A DNA stretch of 8,115 bases from Bacteroidales bacterium (GTDB lineage Bacteria > Bacteroidota > Bacteroidia > Bacteroidales > JAGOPY01), in assembly GCA_030638325.1 (NCBI GenBank), contig DAOWEV010000085.1:1-8115 (forward strand). Reading direction: 5' to 3'. The notes beneath the pieces are model-generated. The model saw only the letters and a list, made by a program, of their open reading frames with translations, was not told the DNA's origin and did not search any database. This document shows, one piece after another, positions 1-6,814 of the stretch. A program made the translations under genes and the position numbers. Numbering within the stretch: position 1 is the first letter of the stretch; every line of letters starts with the position of its first letter.

Positions 1-1806
1 AACAACCTCGCTGAATTATATAGAACCATGGGGCAATATGAAAAAGCACTACCATTTTTTATAGAAGGAATAGAGATTACTAATCACAATATCAGTCAAA
101 ACTTTACTTTTCTGTCGGAAAAAGAAAAAGAAGCATATTTGAAAACAGTGGATTATGAATTCGAATCATTTAATTCATTTGCCTTGCAATACAAAAGCAA
201 TGCTACGGATATCATTAGCTTTGTATTCGATAACACTTTAACAAATAAAGGTGTGTTACTGAAGTCTTCAACAGCCATGCGTGCCGCTGTTTTAAGTTCT
301 GAAGATACTGTACTTATCAGCAAATTTGCGGAGTGGACAGCATTGAATAAGCAAATTGCCCGCTTATACTCAATAGAAAAAAGCAAACGCTTTCAAGATC
401 CCAAAGAGTTGGAAGAGAAAGCAACTATAATTGAAAGACAACTAATTCAGGAATCACAGGAATTTAGTGATTATAGAAACCTGCAAAACATTGCCTGGCA
501 GAATGTGCAACAAGGCCTGGAGCCCGGCGAAGCTGCCATTGAGTTTATCAGTTTTAATTTTTACAATAAAGAATGGACAGATTCAACACTCTATTGTGCC
601 TTAATACTAAGACATGACAGCAAATACCCCGAATTGATCCAACTCTTTGAAGAAAGGGAATTGGAAAGCTATATAACAAGTTCAAGTACTAACAGTGATG
701 CAGGCCTAATAGCTATTCTTTATGGTGAAAAACGCGGAGTAGGCACACTTACCGCTAATATTTCAGTTTCTTATGCCGATTCATTATATTCCCTGATCTG
801 GGAACCGTTTAACAATCTGTTAAAAGGCATTGAAACTGTATATTATTCCCCTTCCGGATTATTGCATAATATTTCATTTTCTGCGGTCCCTTATAATGAT
901 TCCCTTTTATTATCCGATAAGTACAATCTGGTTTATGTAAGTTCAACGGGAAGAATTGCAAACCCTAAAAGCGAAAATGTAGATTTAACATCAGCAAATG
1001 TGGCGCTTTATGGTGGACTGCAATACGATATTACAGCGGATGAATTGTTAGCAGGTTCAAATTTGTATAAACAAACAAACAATGATGATCTGCTTGCATA
1101 CAACAGGAGCTATACCCTTGCCGACTCAAGCCGTGGTGGTTCGTGGGGCTATTTGAAAGGTACTTTGATTGAATCAGAAAACATTAACAAACTATTAAGA
1201 GAAAAGCAAGTCTCAACCACATTATACCAGGGCTTTGAAGGTAACGAAGAATCTTTTAAATCGCTGGCCGGCAATAATTCCCCGGAGATCATCCACCTCG
1301 CAACCCATGGCTTTTTCTTTCCTGACCCGGAAAAAGAAAAAAATGATGACAGAGCATTTATCTCAGAAGACAAAATGGTCTTTAAGGAATCCGATAATCC
1401 ATTGATACGCTCAGGAATAATAATGTCGGGGGCAAACCTGGCATGGAAGGGAGAAGAAATACCTGAAGGAATAGATGATGGCATATTAACCGCCTATGAA
1501 GTGTCAGGTATGGATATGTTCAACACTCAGCTTGTGGTGCTTTCAGCATGTGAAACCGGCTTGGGCGACATAAAGGGCAGCGAAGGGGTTTACGGGCTGC
1601 AACGTTCCTTTAAAATGGCAGGGGTCGATTACCTTATCATGAGTTTATGGCAGGTGCCGGATAAAGAAACTTCTGAATTTATGACACTGTTTTACACGCA
1701 TCTCTTAAACACAGAAAACATCAGGAATGCATTTGCTGAAACACAAAGGACAATGCGTCAAAAATATGATCCCTACTACTGGGCCGCTTTTGTATTGATA
1801 GAGTAA
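1..1806 (+). CDS. TPR-CHAT domain protein (caspase-clan), 5' truncated by window edge
   Basis: The reading frame is open from base 1. The first codons (NNLAELYRTMGQYEKALPFF) form a canonical tetratricopeptide helix pair, so the Met at base 28 is internal and the gene starts upstream of the window. Residue numbers here count from that Met. After the TPR comes a helical linker (about 10-155, with the TNKGVLL stretch often seen before CHAT domains). A CHAT domain of the caspase-like clan CD fold then fills about 165-592. The catalytic dyad is visible: His427 in HLATHGFF and Cys508 in LSACETGLG, followed by the typical GVYGLQRSF, SLWQVPD and YYWAAFVLIE blocks. Family knowledge: CHAT proteins are cysteine proteases or protease-like effectors regulated through TPRs, as in Csx29 of Craspase. 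The substrate is unknown. Whether a signal peptide exists cannot be seen. It is followed after 113 bp by a second caspase-clan gene on the same strand, suggesting joint function. The family call is very secure. Confidence 0.95.
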   Translation, partial: NNLAELYRTMGQYEKALPFFIEGIEITNHNISQNFTFLSEKEKEAYLKTVDYEFESFNSFALQYKSNATDIISFVFDNTLTNKGVLLKSSTAMRAAVLSSEDTVLISKFAEWTALNKQIARLYSIEKSKRFQDPKELEEKATIIERQLIQESQEFSDYRNLQNIAWQNVQQGLEPGEAAIEFISFNFYNKEWTDSTLYCALILRHDSKYPELIQLFEERELESYITSSSTNSDAGLIAILYGEKRGVGTLTANISVSYADSLYSLIWEPFNNLLKGIETVYYSPSGLLHNISFSAVPYNDSLLLSDKYNLVYVSSTGRIANPKSENVDLTSANVALYGGLQYDITADELLAGSNLYKQTNNDDLLAYNRSYTLADSSRGGSWGYLKGTLIESENINKLLREKQVSTTLYQGFEGNEESFKSLAGNNSPEIIHLATHGFFFPDPEKEKNDDRAFISEDKMVFKESDNPLIRSGIIMSGANLAWKGEEIPEGIDDGILTAYEVSGMDMFNTQLVVLSACETGLGDIKGSEGVYGLQRSFKMAGVDYLIMSLWQVPDKETSEFMTLFYTHLLNTENIRNAFAETQRTMRQKYDPYYWAAFVLIE

Positions 1807-1818
1807 GATTTATATTAG

Positions 1819-1858
1819 CCTGTATTGGTGCATTACGTCAACTTTCGAATAATGCAGG
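1819..1858 (+). other. Weak hairpin in the CHAT-caspase gap
   Basis: The 113-bp gap between the CHAT and caspase genes contains nested inverted repeats. TGCATTA at 1829-1835 is perfectly complementary to TAATGCA at 1850-1856. An alternative pairing joins CCTGTATT at 1819-1826 with AATGCAGG at 1851-1858, with one G-U pair. No T-run follows, so it is not a clear intrinsic terminator. It could attenuate transcription, mark a processing site or be chance. No convincing TAnnTTTG promoter box is visible in this gap. Confidence 0.25.
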
Positions 1859-1919
1859 TTGAAATAGAACTGCTCGTGAAGAGTTTTAACAATCTTTTCA
1901 ACATATCAAACCGCTTATC

Positions 1920-3950
1920 ATGAAACAAATTATATATTTCGCTTTTCTTTTCATTTTTCTGATCAATTTTTTTCCGCTTACTACATCAGCTGATAATGAT
2001 CCCACCAAATATGCATTGATCATAGCAGTTGCCAATTACCCCGAAGAAGGCCATTGGCGGGATATCAGTTCGGATAACGACATATCGCTGATTAAAGGGG
2101 CATTAACCCGGCAAGGCTTTCATAATAAAAACATTAAAGTCATCATTGATGATCAGGCAAAAAAAGAACTGATCGTCAGGGAATTTAGAAACCTCACCCG
2201 GAATGTTAAACCTGGCGATATAGTAGTAATACATTACTCTGGTCATGGACAGCAGATCCAGGACGATAACGGGGATGAGCTCGACGGATGGGATGAATCC
2301 CTCATTCCATGGGATGCACAATTGAAATGGAGTGAATCATATCAGGGAGAAAATCATCTCAGGGATGATGAAATCAGGGTACTGACTGATCAACTTCGTG
2401 AAAAACTGGGACCGGAAGGGAATGTTCTACTGATCATGGATGCCTGTCATTCGGGAACCGCCAACAGGGGCCTCGCAAAAAGTCGTGGCACTGCGGTGGT
2501 TTTCAGCGAGCCGGACTATAAACCATCAGGCAGTAACGATAAAGGCAACAATGATGATTTTAACGCAACAGACCCCGAAAAATTAGCCCCCATGGCGACC
2601 TTAAGTGGCGCCGGTCAGTTTGAGCTCAACTATGAATATTACGACCAGGAAAAAGATATTTCCTATGGATCATTGTCTTATGCTTTCAGCCGGGCAATGG
2701 CAAATGCAGATAGAGAAACTACTTACAGAAGTCTTTTCGATTTGATTAAAGTGAGTATGAGCACCATAGCTCCCAGGCAATCACCGCAGATTGAGGGTGA
2801 TGTTGATATGATACTTTTTGCTGGAGAAGTAATTGAACCTAAACCCTATTTTATGGTCACCGGATGGTTAGATGAGAAAAATGTAACCATTAATACCGGT
2901 AACCTTATGGGTATATACGATAGCTCCGAAATAGCCTTTTACCCTATAGGAACCTATAAACCTGAAGAGGCCGGGCCATTGGCTACAGGAACCATAATAT
3001 ATTCACTGCCTGTAGAATCCGGTGTATTGCTTGATAAACCGGTTGATAAAGAAACAATAAGTAATACATGGGTATTTGTTACAAAACAAAATTTTGGTGA
3101 TAATAATCTGAACATCAGGGTGGATATCAATAACAACAAAGAAATTGAAAAGGAACTGACAGTTAGATTAAACGAGATGCCCAAGGTAATAATAGTCAGC
3201 GAAAATCCGGATCTTATTGTTGAGATGAATAATGAATATACTAGGGGGAACAACTTACAACTGATCACCGCGGATGAGTTCCGGCTTTATAATGCGGAAT
3301 TAATTGCTGAGGAAACTGCTGAAAAGATCGTGGATGAAATTGTCGATAAAATCAACCATTACATGCAGGTAAACCTTCTGAAAAAGATTGAAATGAAAGA
3401 TGATGATCTTGATGTAAGTTTCGAGATCGTTCCGGTAACCATAAAAAAAGTGGGCAGAAGATATGAAGTCGATCAGAGACTGGATATTGAAAACATGAGA
3501 AATGCCGGCAACGAGTTGGAGTTCACTGAAAAGGATTACTTTATTTTAAAAGTAAGAAACGATGGATACAAGAGGGCTTACTTCCAGATCATAGATATAA
3601 GGCCAAACAACGAAGTAACGCTCCTGTATCCTTCTGAAGATGATATGCGTCCGGCATCTGAATTTGTCATCAATATAGATGAAGAAAAAGAATTGGGAGC
3701 TATTTTCTATTTTGAAGAACCATATGGTAATGAATACCTTAAACTAATTGCAACAGCAGCACCAATAGACCTGAGGTTCATTATAAAATCAAGAGGAGCC
3801 GATAGCAGGGGCTCCGGTGAAATGACGCCTTTTGAACAATTAGTCCGGGATAGTTATAAAGGTACCAGGGCAGGCTCGCTAACTATGCCTCCCAGTTCAG
3901 CAACAGTATATACTATTCCTATCAAGGTGGTTGAGAACAAATCGAATTAG
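1920..3950 (+). CDS. Secreted caspase family (C14, metacaspase-like) protease with DUF4384-like C-terminus
   Basis: This 676-residue protein begins with a Sec signal peptide: MKQ, a hydrophobic core at about 4-20, and a likely cut after TTSA near 24. The peptidase C14 domain spans about 28-300. It starts with KYALIIAVANY, has catalytic His109 in HYSGHGQQ, the metacaspase-type acidic segment DDNGDELDGWDE after it, and catalytic Cys176 in MDACHSGT. The Asp-rich pocket resembles metacaspases and orthocaspases, which cut after Arg or Lys; that specificity is inferred. Residues about 195-225 are a Gly/Asn/Asp-rich loop that could be a processing site. The middle (about 300-525) is not recognised. 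Residues about 530-620 (DYFILKVRNDG, IIDIRPNNEVTLLYPS, YGNEYLKLIAT) resemble the DUF4384 domain found C-terminal to many bacterial caspases. It is probably periplasmic or surface-associated. It lies 48 bp before the CHASE2 gene and is probably cotranscribed with it. The start gives a complete signal peptide. Confidence 0.93.
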   Translation: MKQIIYFAFLFIFLINFFPLTTSADNDPTKYALIIAVANYPEEGHWRDISSDNDISLIKGALTRQGFHNKNIKVIIDDQAKKELIVREFRNLTRNVKPGDIVVIHYSGHGQQIQDDNGDELDGWDESLIPWDAQLKWSESYQGENHLRDDEIRVLTDQLREKLGPEGNVLLIMDACHSGTANRGLAKSRGTAVVFSEPDYKPSGSNDKGNNDDFNATDPEKLAPMATLSGAGQFELNYEYYDQEKDISYGSLSYAFSRAMANADRETTYRSLFDLIKVSMSTIAPRQSPQIEGDVDMILFAGEVIEPKPYFMVTGWLDEKNVTINTGNLMGIYDSSEIAFYPIGTYKPEEAGPLATGTIIYSLPVESGVLLDKPVDKETISNTWVFVTKQNFGDNNLNIRVDINNNKEIEKELTVRLNEMPKVIIVSENPDLIVEMNNEYTRGNNLQLITADEFRLYNAELIAEETAEKIVDEIVDKINHYMQVNLLKKIEMKDDDLDVSFEIVPVTIKKVGRRYEVDQRLDIENMRNAGNELEFTEKDYFILKVRNDGYKRAYFQIIDIRPNNEVTLLYPSEDDMRPASEFVINIDEEKELGAIFYFEEPYGNEYLKLIATAAPIDLRFIIKSRGADSRGSGEMTPFEQLVRDSYKGTRAGSLTMPPSSATVYTIPIKVVENKSN

Positions 3951-3998
3951 AATATTTTTTTTATTATAGAACCCGGTATATTTAACTAACTTAGGACG

Positions 3999-5198
3999 AT
4001 GAAAAATTTCTTCCATAAAGATGTTCTCTTCTCAACGCTTTTTGTGTTTCTTGTGATGTACCTGCTCAGACTGTTTATTTTCAATATAGAGTTTCTGAAC
4101 CCTATTGCCAATGCATTAAAAGACTTTCAGTTTAGCGATATCTATTATTCAAGGCTGAAAGAAAAAAATCTTGCCAACATCGACACCAACATAGTATTGG
4201 TCAACATCGGATATAACTCCCGTGAAGATATTGCCCGGCAGATACATGTTATCAATCAGTTTGAACCGGCGGTAATCGGCCTGGATGTAACATTTGAAAA
4301 ACCGAAGGACCCGGTTACTGATTCGATACTTGCTCATGAAATTGCCAATGTTGGTAATATAGTCATGGCTACCTGTTTTTCATACTCTAATGAGGATTCC
4401 GATAGGTACGATACCTACATCACCTCATGCAAACAATTCCGGAATACTGCAATGGAAGGCTATATGAACTTCCCGGCAAAAGAAACCGAAAATACGATAC
4501 GTTATTTTACACCCAAGCTTATGTATTATGGCGAAAACTACGTGTCCTTTCCTGCCAGGATCGTCAGTATTTATGATCCGGATGCCTTCAATAAGCTTGT
4601 TAAAAGAGACTCAAAATCTGAAAGGATAGATTATAAGGGCAATATTGAATCATTTATTGTTTTCGATGCCGGTGAGATAAATCCTTTTAACAAGAAGTTG
4701 GCTGTGATAAAAGGTAAAATCGTTTTGCTGGGGTTTCTGGGTACTGATTTAAATACCAGGGTACTTGAAGATATTCATTTCACGCCTTTAAACCATAAAT
4801 ACAGCGGCAGGAGTTTTCCCGACATGTATGGGGTTGTTATACATGCCAATATTATTCATACCATACTTGCCGGTAATTATACTGTAAAAATGCCATTATG
4901 GATATCCCTTGCCCTGGCCTTTATACTAACATACTTCTGTATGTACTTTTTTATCATGTATTATGTGAAATGGGTGATCTGGTACCAGGTGATAATCAGA
5001 AGTCTGCAGTTGATCATTTCGATTATCATTGTAGCCATTGATATTTTCTTATTCAGGTTATTTGATTTCAAGATGGATGCCATCGTTATCGTAATTCCCA
5101 TACTCTTATCTATCGATACACTTGAGATCTATGAAGGATTTGCTTTATGGTTCAACAAAAAGTACAAATACAAGACGCTGTTTAAAAAAAATGAATAA
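3999..5198 (+). CDS. CHASE2 domain membrane protein without an output domain
   Basis: This 399-residue protein has an N-terminal membrane helix (about 9-30). A CHASE2 extracellular sensor domain follows (about 35-295). Its diagnostic segments are NIVLVNIG, the FEPAVIGLDVTFEKPKD region, the KGKIVLLGFLGTDL strand and a late GVVIHANIIHTIL helix. Three membrane helices follow (about 299-323, 333-357 and 362-382), and the protein ends in a short basic tail, KKYKYKTLFKKNE. This 1+3 helix layout is usual for CHASE2 receptors. Those normally continue into a kinase, adenylate cyclase, GGDEF or CHAT module, and none is present here. The positive tail fits a cytoplasmic C-terminus with the sensor in the periplasm. 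AGGACG lies directly before the ATG and is at best a weak ribosome binding site. Inference: it senses an envelope or extracellular cue and passes it to its neighbours, perhaps the caspase or CHAT protein, by contact. The ligand is unknown. Confidence 0.92.
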   Translation: MKNFFHKDVLFSTLFVFLVMYLLRLFIFNIEFLNPIANALKDFQFSDIYYSRLKEKNLANIDTNIVLVNIGYNSREDIARQIHVINQFEPAVIGLDVTFEKPKDPVTDSILAHEIANVGNIVMATCFSYSNEDSDRYDTYITSCKQFRNTAMEGYMNFPAKETENTIRYFTPKLMYYGENYVSFPARIVSIYDPDAFNKLVKRDSKSERIDYKGNIESFIVFDAGEINPFNKKLAVIKGKIVLLGFLGTDLNTRVLEDIHFTPLNHKYSGRSFPDMYGVVIHANIIHTILAGNYTVKMPLWISLALAFILTYFCMYFFIMYYVKWVIWYQVIIRSLQLIISIIIVAIDIFLFRLFDFKMDAIVIVIPILLSIDTLEIYEGFALWFNKKYKYKTLFKKNE

Positions 5199-5235
5199 TT
5201 ATTTATCTGTGACTTATTTTTCATCAGTATTAAAT

Positions 5236-5467
5236 AAATCCTAAATCCGAAGCACTAAATCCTAAACAAATTAGAATGACAGAAATACAAAATTCAAAAC
5301 AGTATGATCTTGAGGAAAGCAGACTTTTTTGGGTTGATAAATACTATGTACTTCAGAACAAGTATCGAACTAAAATCACCGTTGATGCGAATTCATTAGC
5401 TGTTTTGAATATTGGAAAATTTGAATTTTGAGATTGTTTCGGATTTAGAAATTATCATTTAGAATTT
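5236..5467. repeat. Imperfect inverted-repeat element, probable four-helix-bundle element remnant
   Basis: Two arms of about 67 nt (5236-5302 and 5400-5467) are imperfect inverted copies around a 97-nt core. The inner ends match perfectly over 11 nt (TTCAAAACAG type at 5292-5302 against CTGTTTTGAAT at 5400-5410). Farther out, TAAATCCTAAACAA pairs with TTGTTTCGGATTTA with one mismatch. A further AAATCCTAAAT block (5236-5246) pairs with ATTTAGAATTT (5457-5467) at the same spacing. The CTAAATCC motif also recurs within the left arm. From memory, arms of this kind (ATCCTAAATCCGAAGCACTAA) are dispersed around small four-helix-bundle genes in Bacteroidota; no search was run. The element fills nearly the whole gap between the CHASE2 and FecR-like genes and ends 3 bp before the latter's start codon. 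No target-site duplication is evident. Confidence 0.6.
5276..5431 (+). pseudogene. Small ORF, possible remnant of a four-helix-bundle (S23/IVP type) protein
   Basis: A 51-codon ORF starts at the ATG in the left arm of the inverted repeat. It begins MTEIQNSKQYDLEE, which resembles the usual start of four-helix-bundle proteins related to 23S rRNA intervening-sequence proteins (often YDLEERT). The expected continuation of about 100 residues is missing. Instead it reads ESRLFWVDKYYVLQNKY and ends at TGA inside the right arm. ESR-x-x-W loosely recalls a motif from the middle of that family (KESRYW), so an internal deletion may have joined the start to a central piece. It shares its frame with the next gene, separated by the stop and 13 codons. 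No signal peptide is visible. It could equally be a chance ORF. The assignment rests on pattern memory only. Confidence 0.35.
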
Positions 5468-5470
5468 CAT

Positions 5471-6379
5471 ATGAAAACAGGTATTACTATTACATTTTTG
5501 TTAGTTACAACGATGTTGTTCAGCCAGGAAAAAGTGTTCAAAGTGTTTTACTATGATGGGGATATACAGTACAAGCATCATAAGCAGAAAGAATGGGTTG
5601 ATATAATTTCAATTGATCTTACACTTAAGCTAAACGACAGCATAGCATTATGGGGAGAAAGCGGATTATATCTGATCGATAATGAAGGCAGGCAGTTTTA
5701 TCTTGCCCACCCGGGGAAGTATGAAATTATGGCTGTATGCGACAGCATTAAAAACCTGGTCAGTCAGTCACTTTTCACCAGGTACTCACAATTCATTTGG
5801 GATGAATTCAATAAACCACACATAGATATAGAAGAATATGCCGACCGGTATCTGAAAGACAAAGGAGGTGTTTCCAGGGCTGCGAATATTCCTGAGATAT
5901 TCTCTCCATTTTACGGCACATATATTCTAAATGATCAAATCGGGTTTAAATGGGAAGATTCGGGCGCAGAAGATTACACCCTTTCGTTTTGGGATTCTGA
6001 TTATAATGGAAAAAGGTTATTTGCGGTAACAATTTCCGACACAGTATTTAGTATTTCCACGAAACTAAGCTGGATGCCGGAGAACAAAGTGTTTTACTGG
6101 GCAGTAACAGAAAACCGGAAACCGGCATCGAATTTTATTCCTGTCAAAGTATTTGGCGGGGAGGAAAAAAATAAAATACATGAGGCAGTCAACTCTATAA
6201 AAAAAGAAATTCAGGTAAGTAAAGAAGTGAGCTTATTGATGCTGGCAGCCTTTTATGAAAAGAACAGCTTATATCAATTAGCCAACAATTCATATCAGAA
6301 GGCTATCCGGCTTAATCCTGAAAACAAGGTCATTAAGGAATACTATAATTTATTTATGGCCAGGATGGGGAATTTTTAA
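5471..6379 (+). CDS. Secreted FecR-like / Ig-like / TPR-like protein
   Basis: This 302-residue protein has a signal peptide (about 1-19, core ITITFLLVTTMLFSQ). Residues about 22-90 look like a FecR-type beta domain: VFYYDGDIQYKHH, EWVDIISIDLTLKLNDSI, then SGLYLIDNEGRQFYL and PGKY. A short helical stretch follows (about 91-130). Residues about 143-226 look like a single Ig-like beta-sandwich (YGTYILNDQIGFKWED, YTLSFWDSDYNGKRLF, NKVFYWAV). The C-terminal helices (about 253-295) form one TPR-like unit, LAAFYEKNSLYQLANNSYQK followed by AIRLNPENK. None of these assignments has a single diagnostic residue, so they rest on pattern. The Ig-then-helices layout recalls cyanobacterial DUF928 proteins that accompany CHAT and CHASE2 genes. 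Probable role: periplasmic scaffold or regulator for the upstream CHAT/caspase/CHASE2 proteins. The 272-bp gap to CHASE2 is filled by the repeat element, so its expression may no longer depend on the upstream promoter alone. Confidence 0.8.
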   Translation: MKTGITITFLLVTTMLFSQEKVFKVFYYDGDIQYKHHKQKEWVDIISIDLTLKLNDSIALWGESGLYLIDNEGRQFYLAHPGKYEIMAVCDSIKNLVSQSLFTRYSQFIWDEFNKPHIDIEEYADRYLKDKGGVSRAANIPEIFSPFYGTYILNDQIGFKWEDSGAEDYTLSFWDSDYNGKRLFAVTISDTVFSISTKLSWMPENKVFYWAVTENRKPASNFIPVKVFGGEEKNKIHEAVNSIKKEIQVSKEVSLLMLAAFYEKNSLYQLANNSYQKAIRLNPENKVIKEYYNLFMARMGNF

Positions 6380-6502
6380 ATCATGGTAAAACAGGTATAA
6401 CGGGTCTCATCTACACAAATCCCACACTGCTTATAATCAGACCATTATACGTAAATAGAAAAATTAAACTCAAAAAAACAATCAAATGGAATGAAATTAT
6501 AC

Positions 6503-6510
6503 TATCTTTG
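6503..6510 (+). promoter_or_regulatory. Bacteroidota -7 promoter box for the cold-shock gene
   Basis: TATCTTTG matches the TAnnTTTG consensus of the Bacteroidota housekeeping sigma factor exactly and is followed by CGCC, a frequent context. Transcription would begin a few bases downstream, giving a leader of about 40 nt before the ATG at 6555. No good TTTG -33 element is seen 19-21 bp upstream. The identification therefore rests on the -7 box and its position. Confidence 0.65.
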
Positions 6511-6519
6511 CGCCTTTAA

Positions 6520-6546
6520 ATTATTATTATTATTATTATTATTATT
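6520..6546 (+). repeat. (ATT)9 microsatellite in the cold-shock leader
   Basis: Nine perfect ATT triplets lie between the -7 box and the start codon, inside the predicted 5' untranslated leader. The run ends 8 bp before the ATG. Changes in copy number by slippage would alter leader length and structure without touching the reading frame. A leader this U/A-rich is unstructured, which could favour ribosome access in a phylum that often lacks Shine-Dalgarno sites. Confidence 0.9.
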
Positions 6547-6554
6547 TTATTACA

Positions 6555-6746
6555 ATGAAAAAAGGAACAGTAAAATTTTTCAATGAAGCCAAAGGGTTTG
6601 GATTCATTACCGAAGATGATTCAAAAGAAGAATACTTCGTACACATTTCCGGATTAATTGATGAGATTAAAGAAGGAGACGTTGTAGAATTTGAATTAAA
6701 AGAAGGTAAAAAAGGACTTAATGCAGTGAATGTCAAAGTGATTTAA
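6555..6746 (+). CDS. Cold-shock domain protein (CspA family)
   Basis: This 63-residue protein is a single OB-fold cold-shock domain, close to the family's usual 65-70 residues. RNP1 is KGFGFI at 13-18 and RNP2 is YFVHI at 27-31. The N-terminal GTVKFFNEAKGFGFI signature and the closing strands (GDVVEFELKEGKKGLNAVNV) are intact. Family knowledge: these proteins bind single-stranded RNA and DNA in the cytoplasm, melt RNA structure and assist translation or antitermination, often in the cold or in stationary phase. The start is set by the conserved MKKGTVKFF beginning. There is no Shine-Dalgarno sequence (TTATTACA precedes the ATG). The gene has its own promoter box and terminator, so it appears monocistronic and independent of the upstream module. 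Cold induction cannot be read from the sequence. Confidence 0.96.
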   Translation: MKKGTVKFFNEAKGFGFITEDDSKEEYFVHISGLIDEIKEGDVVEFELKEGKKGLNAVNVKVI

Positions 6747-6773
6747 TGTTTATTCTTTGTCTTTTTACTAACG

Positions 6774-6803
6774 GAAAAGCCTGTCAATGTTGACGGGCTT
6801 TTC
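6774..6803. terminator. Bidirectional intrinsic terminator
   Basis: GAAAAGCCTGTCAA (6774-6787) pairs with TTGACGGGCTTTTC (6790-6803) over 14 positions with one G-U pair. The innermost pairs must open to form a workable loop. On the plus strand the stem ends in TTTTCTTTTCTT. On the minus strand it ends in GGCTTTTC, so it can also stop the convergent sulfotransferase transcript, whose stop codon is 12 bp away. Confidence 0.85.
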
Positions 6804-6814
6804 TTTTCTTGAGC

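Noticed and set aside
28..30. ATG at 28 as the true start of the CHAT gene
   Set aside because: The frame is open to base 1 and the codons before the ATG complete a TPR helix, so the start lies outside the window.
3970..3980. Possible -7 promoter box (TATATTTA) before the CHASE2 gene
   Set aside because: The final G of TAnnTTTG is missing, no TTTG lies at the right distance upstream, and the 48-bp gap fits operon continuation.
6403..6443. GGTCT/AGACC inverted repeat after the FecR-like gene as a terminator
   Set aside because: The stem is 5 bp with a loop over 30 nt and no T-run; it is expected by chance.
6542..6736. 64-codon minus-strand ORF opposite the cold-shock gene
   Set aside because: The plus strand encodes a complete cold-shock domain with RNP1 and RNP2; the reverse frame is low-complexity Ser/Pro/Asn.
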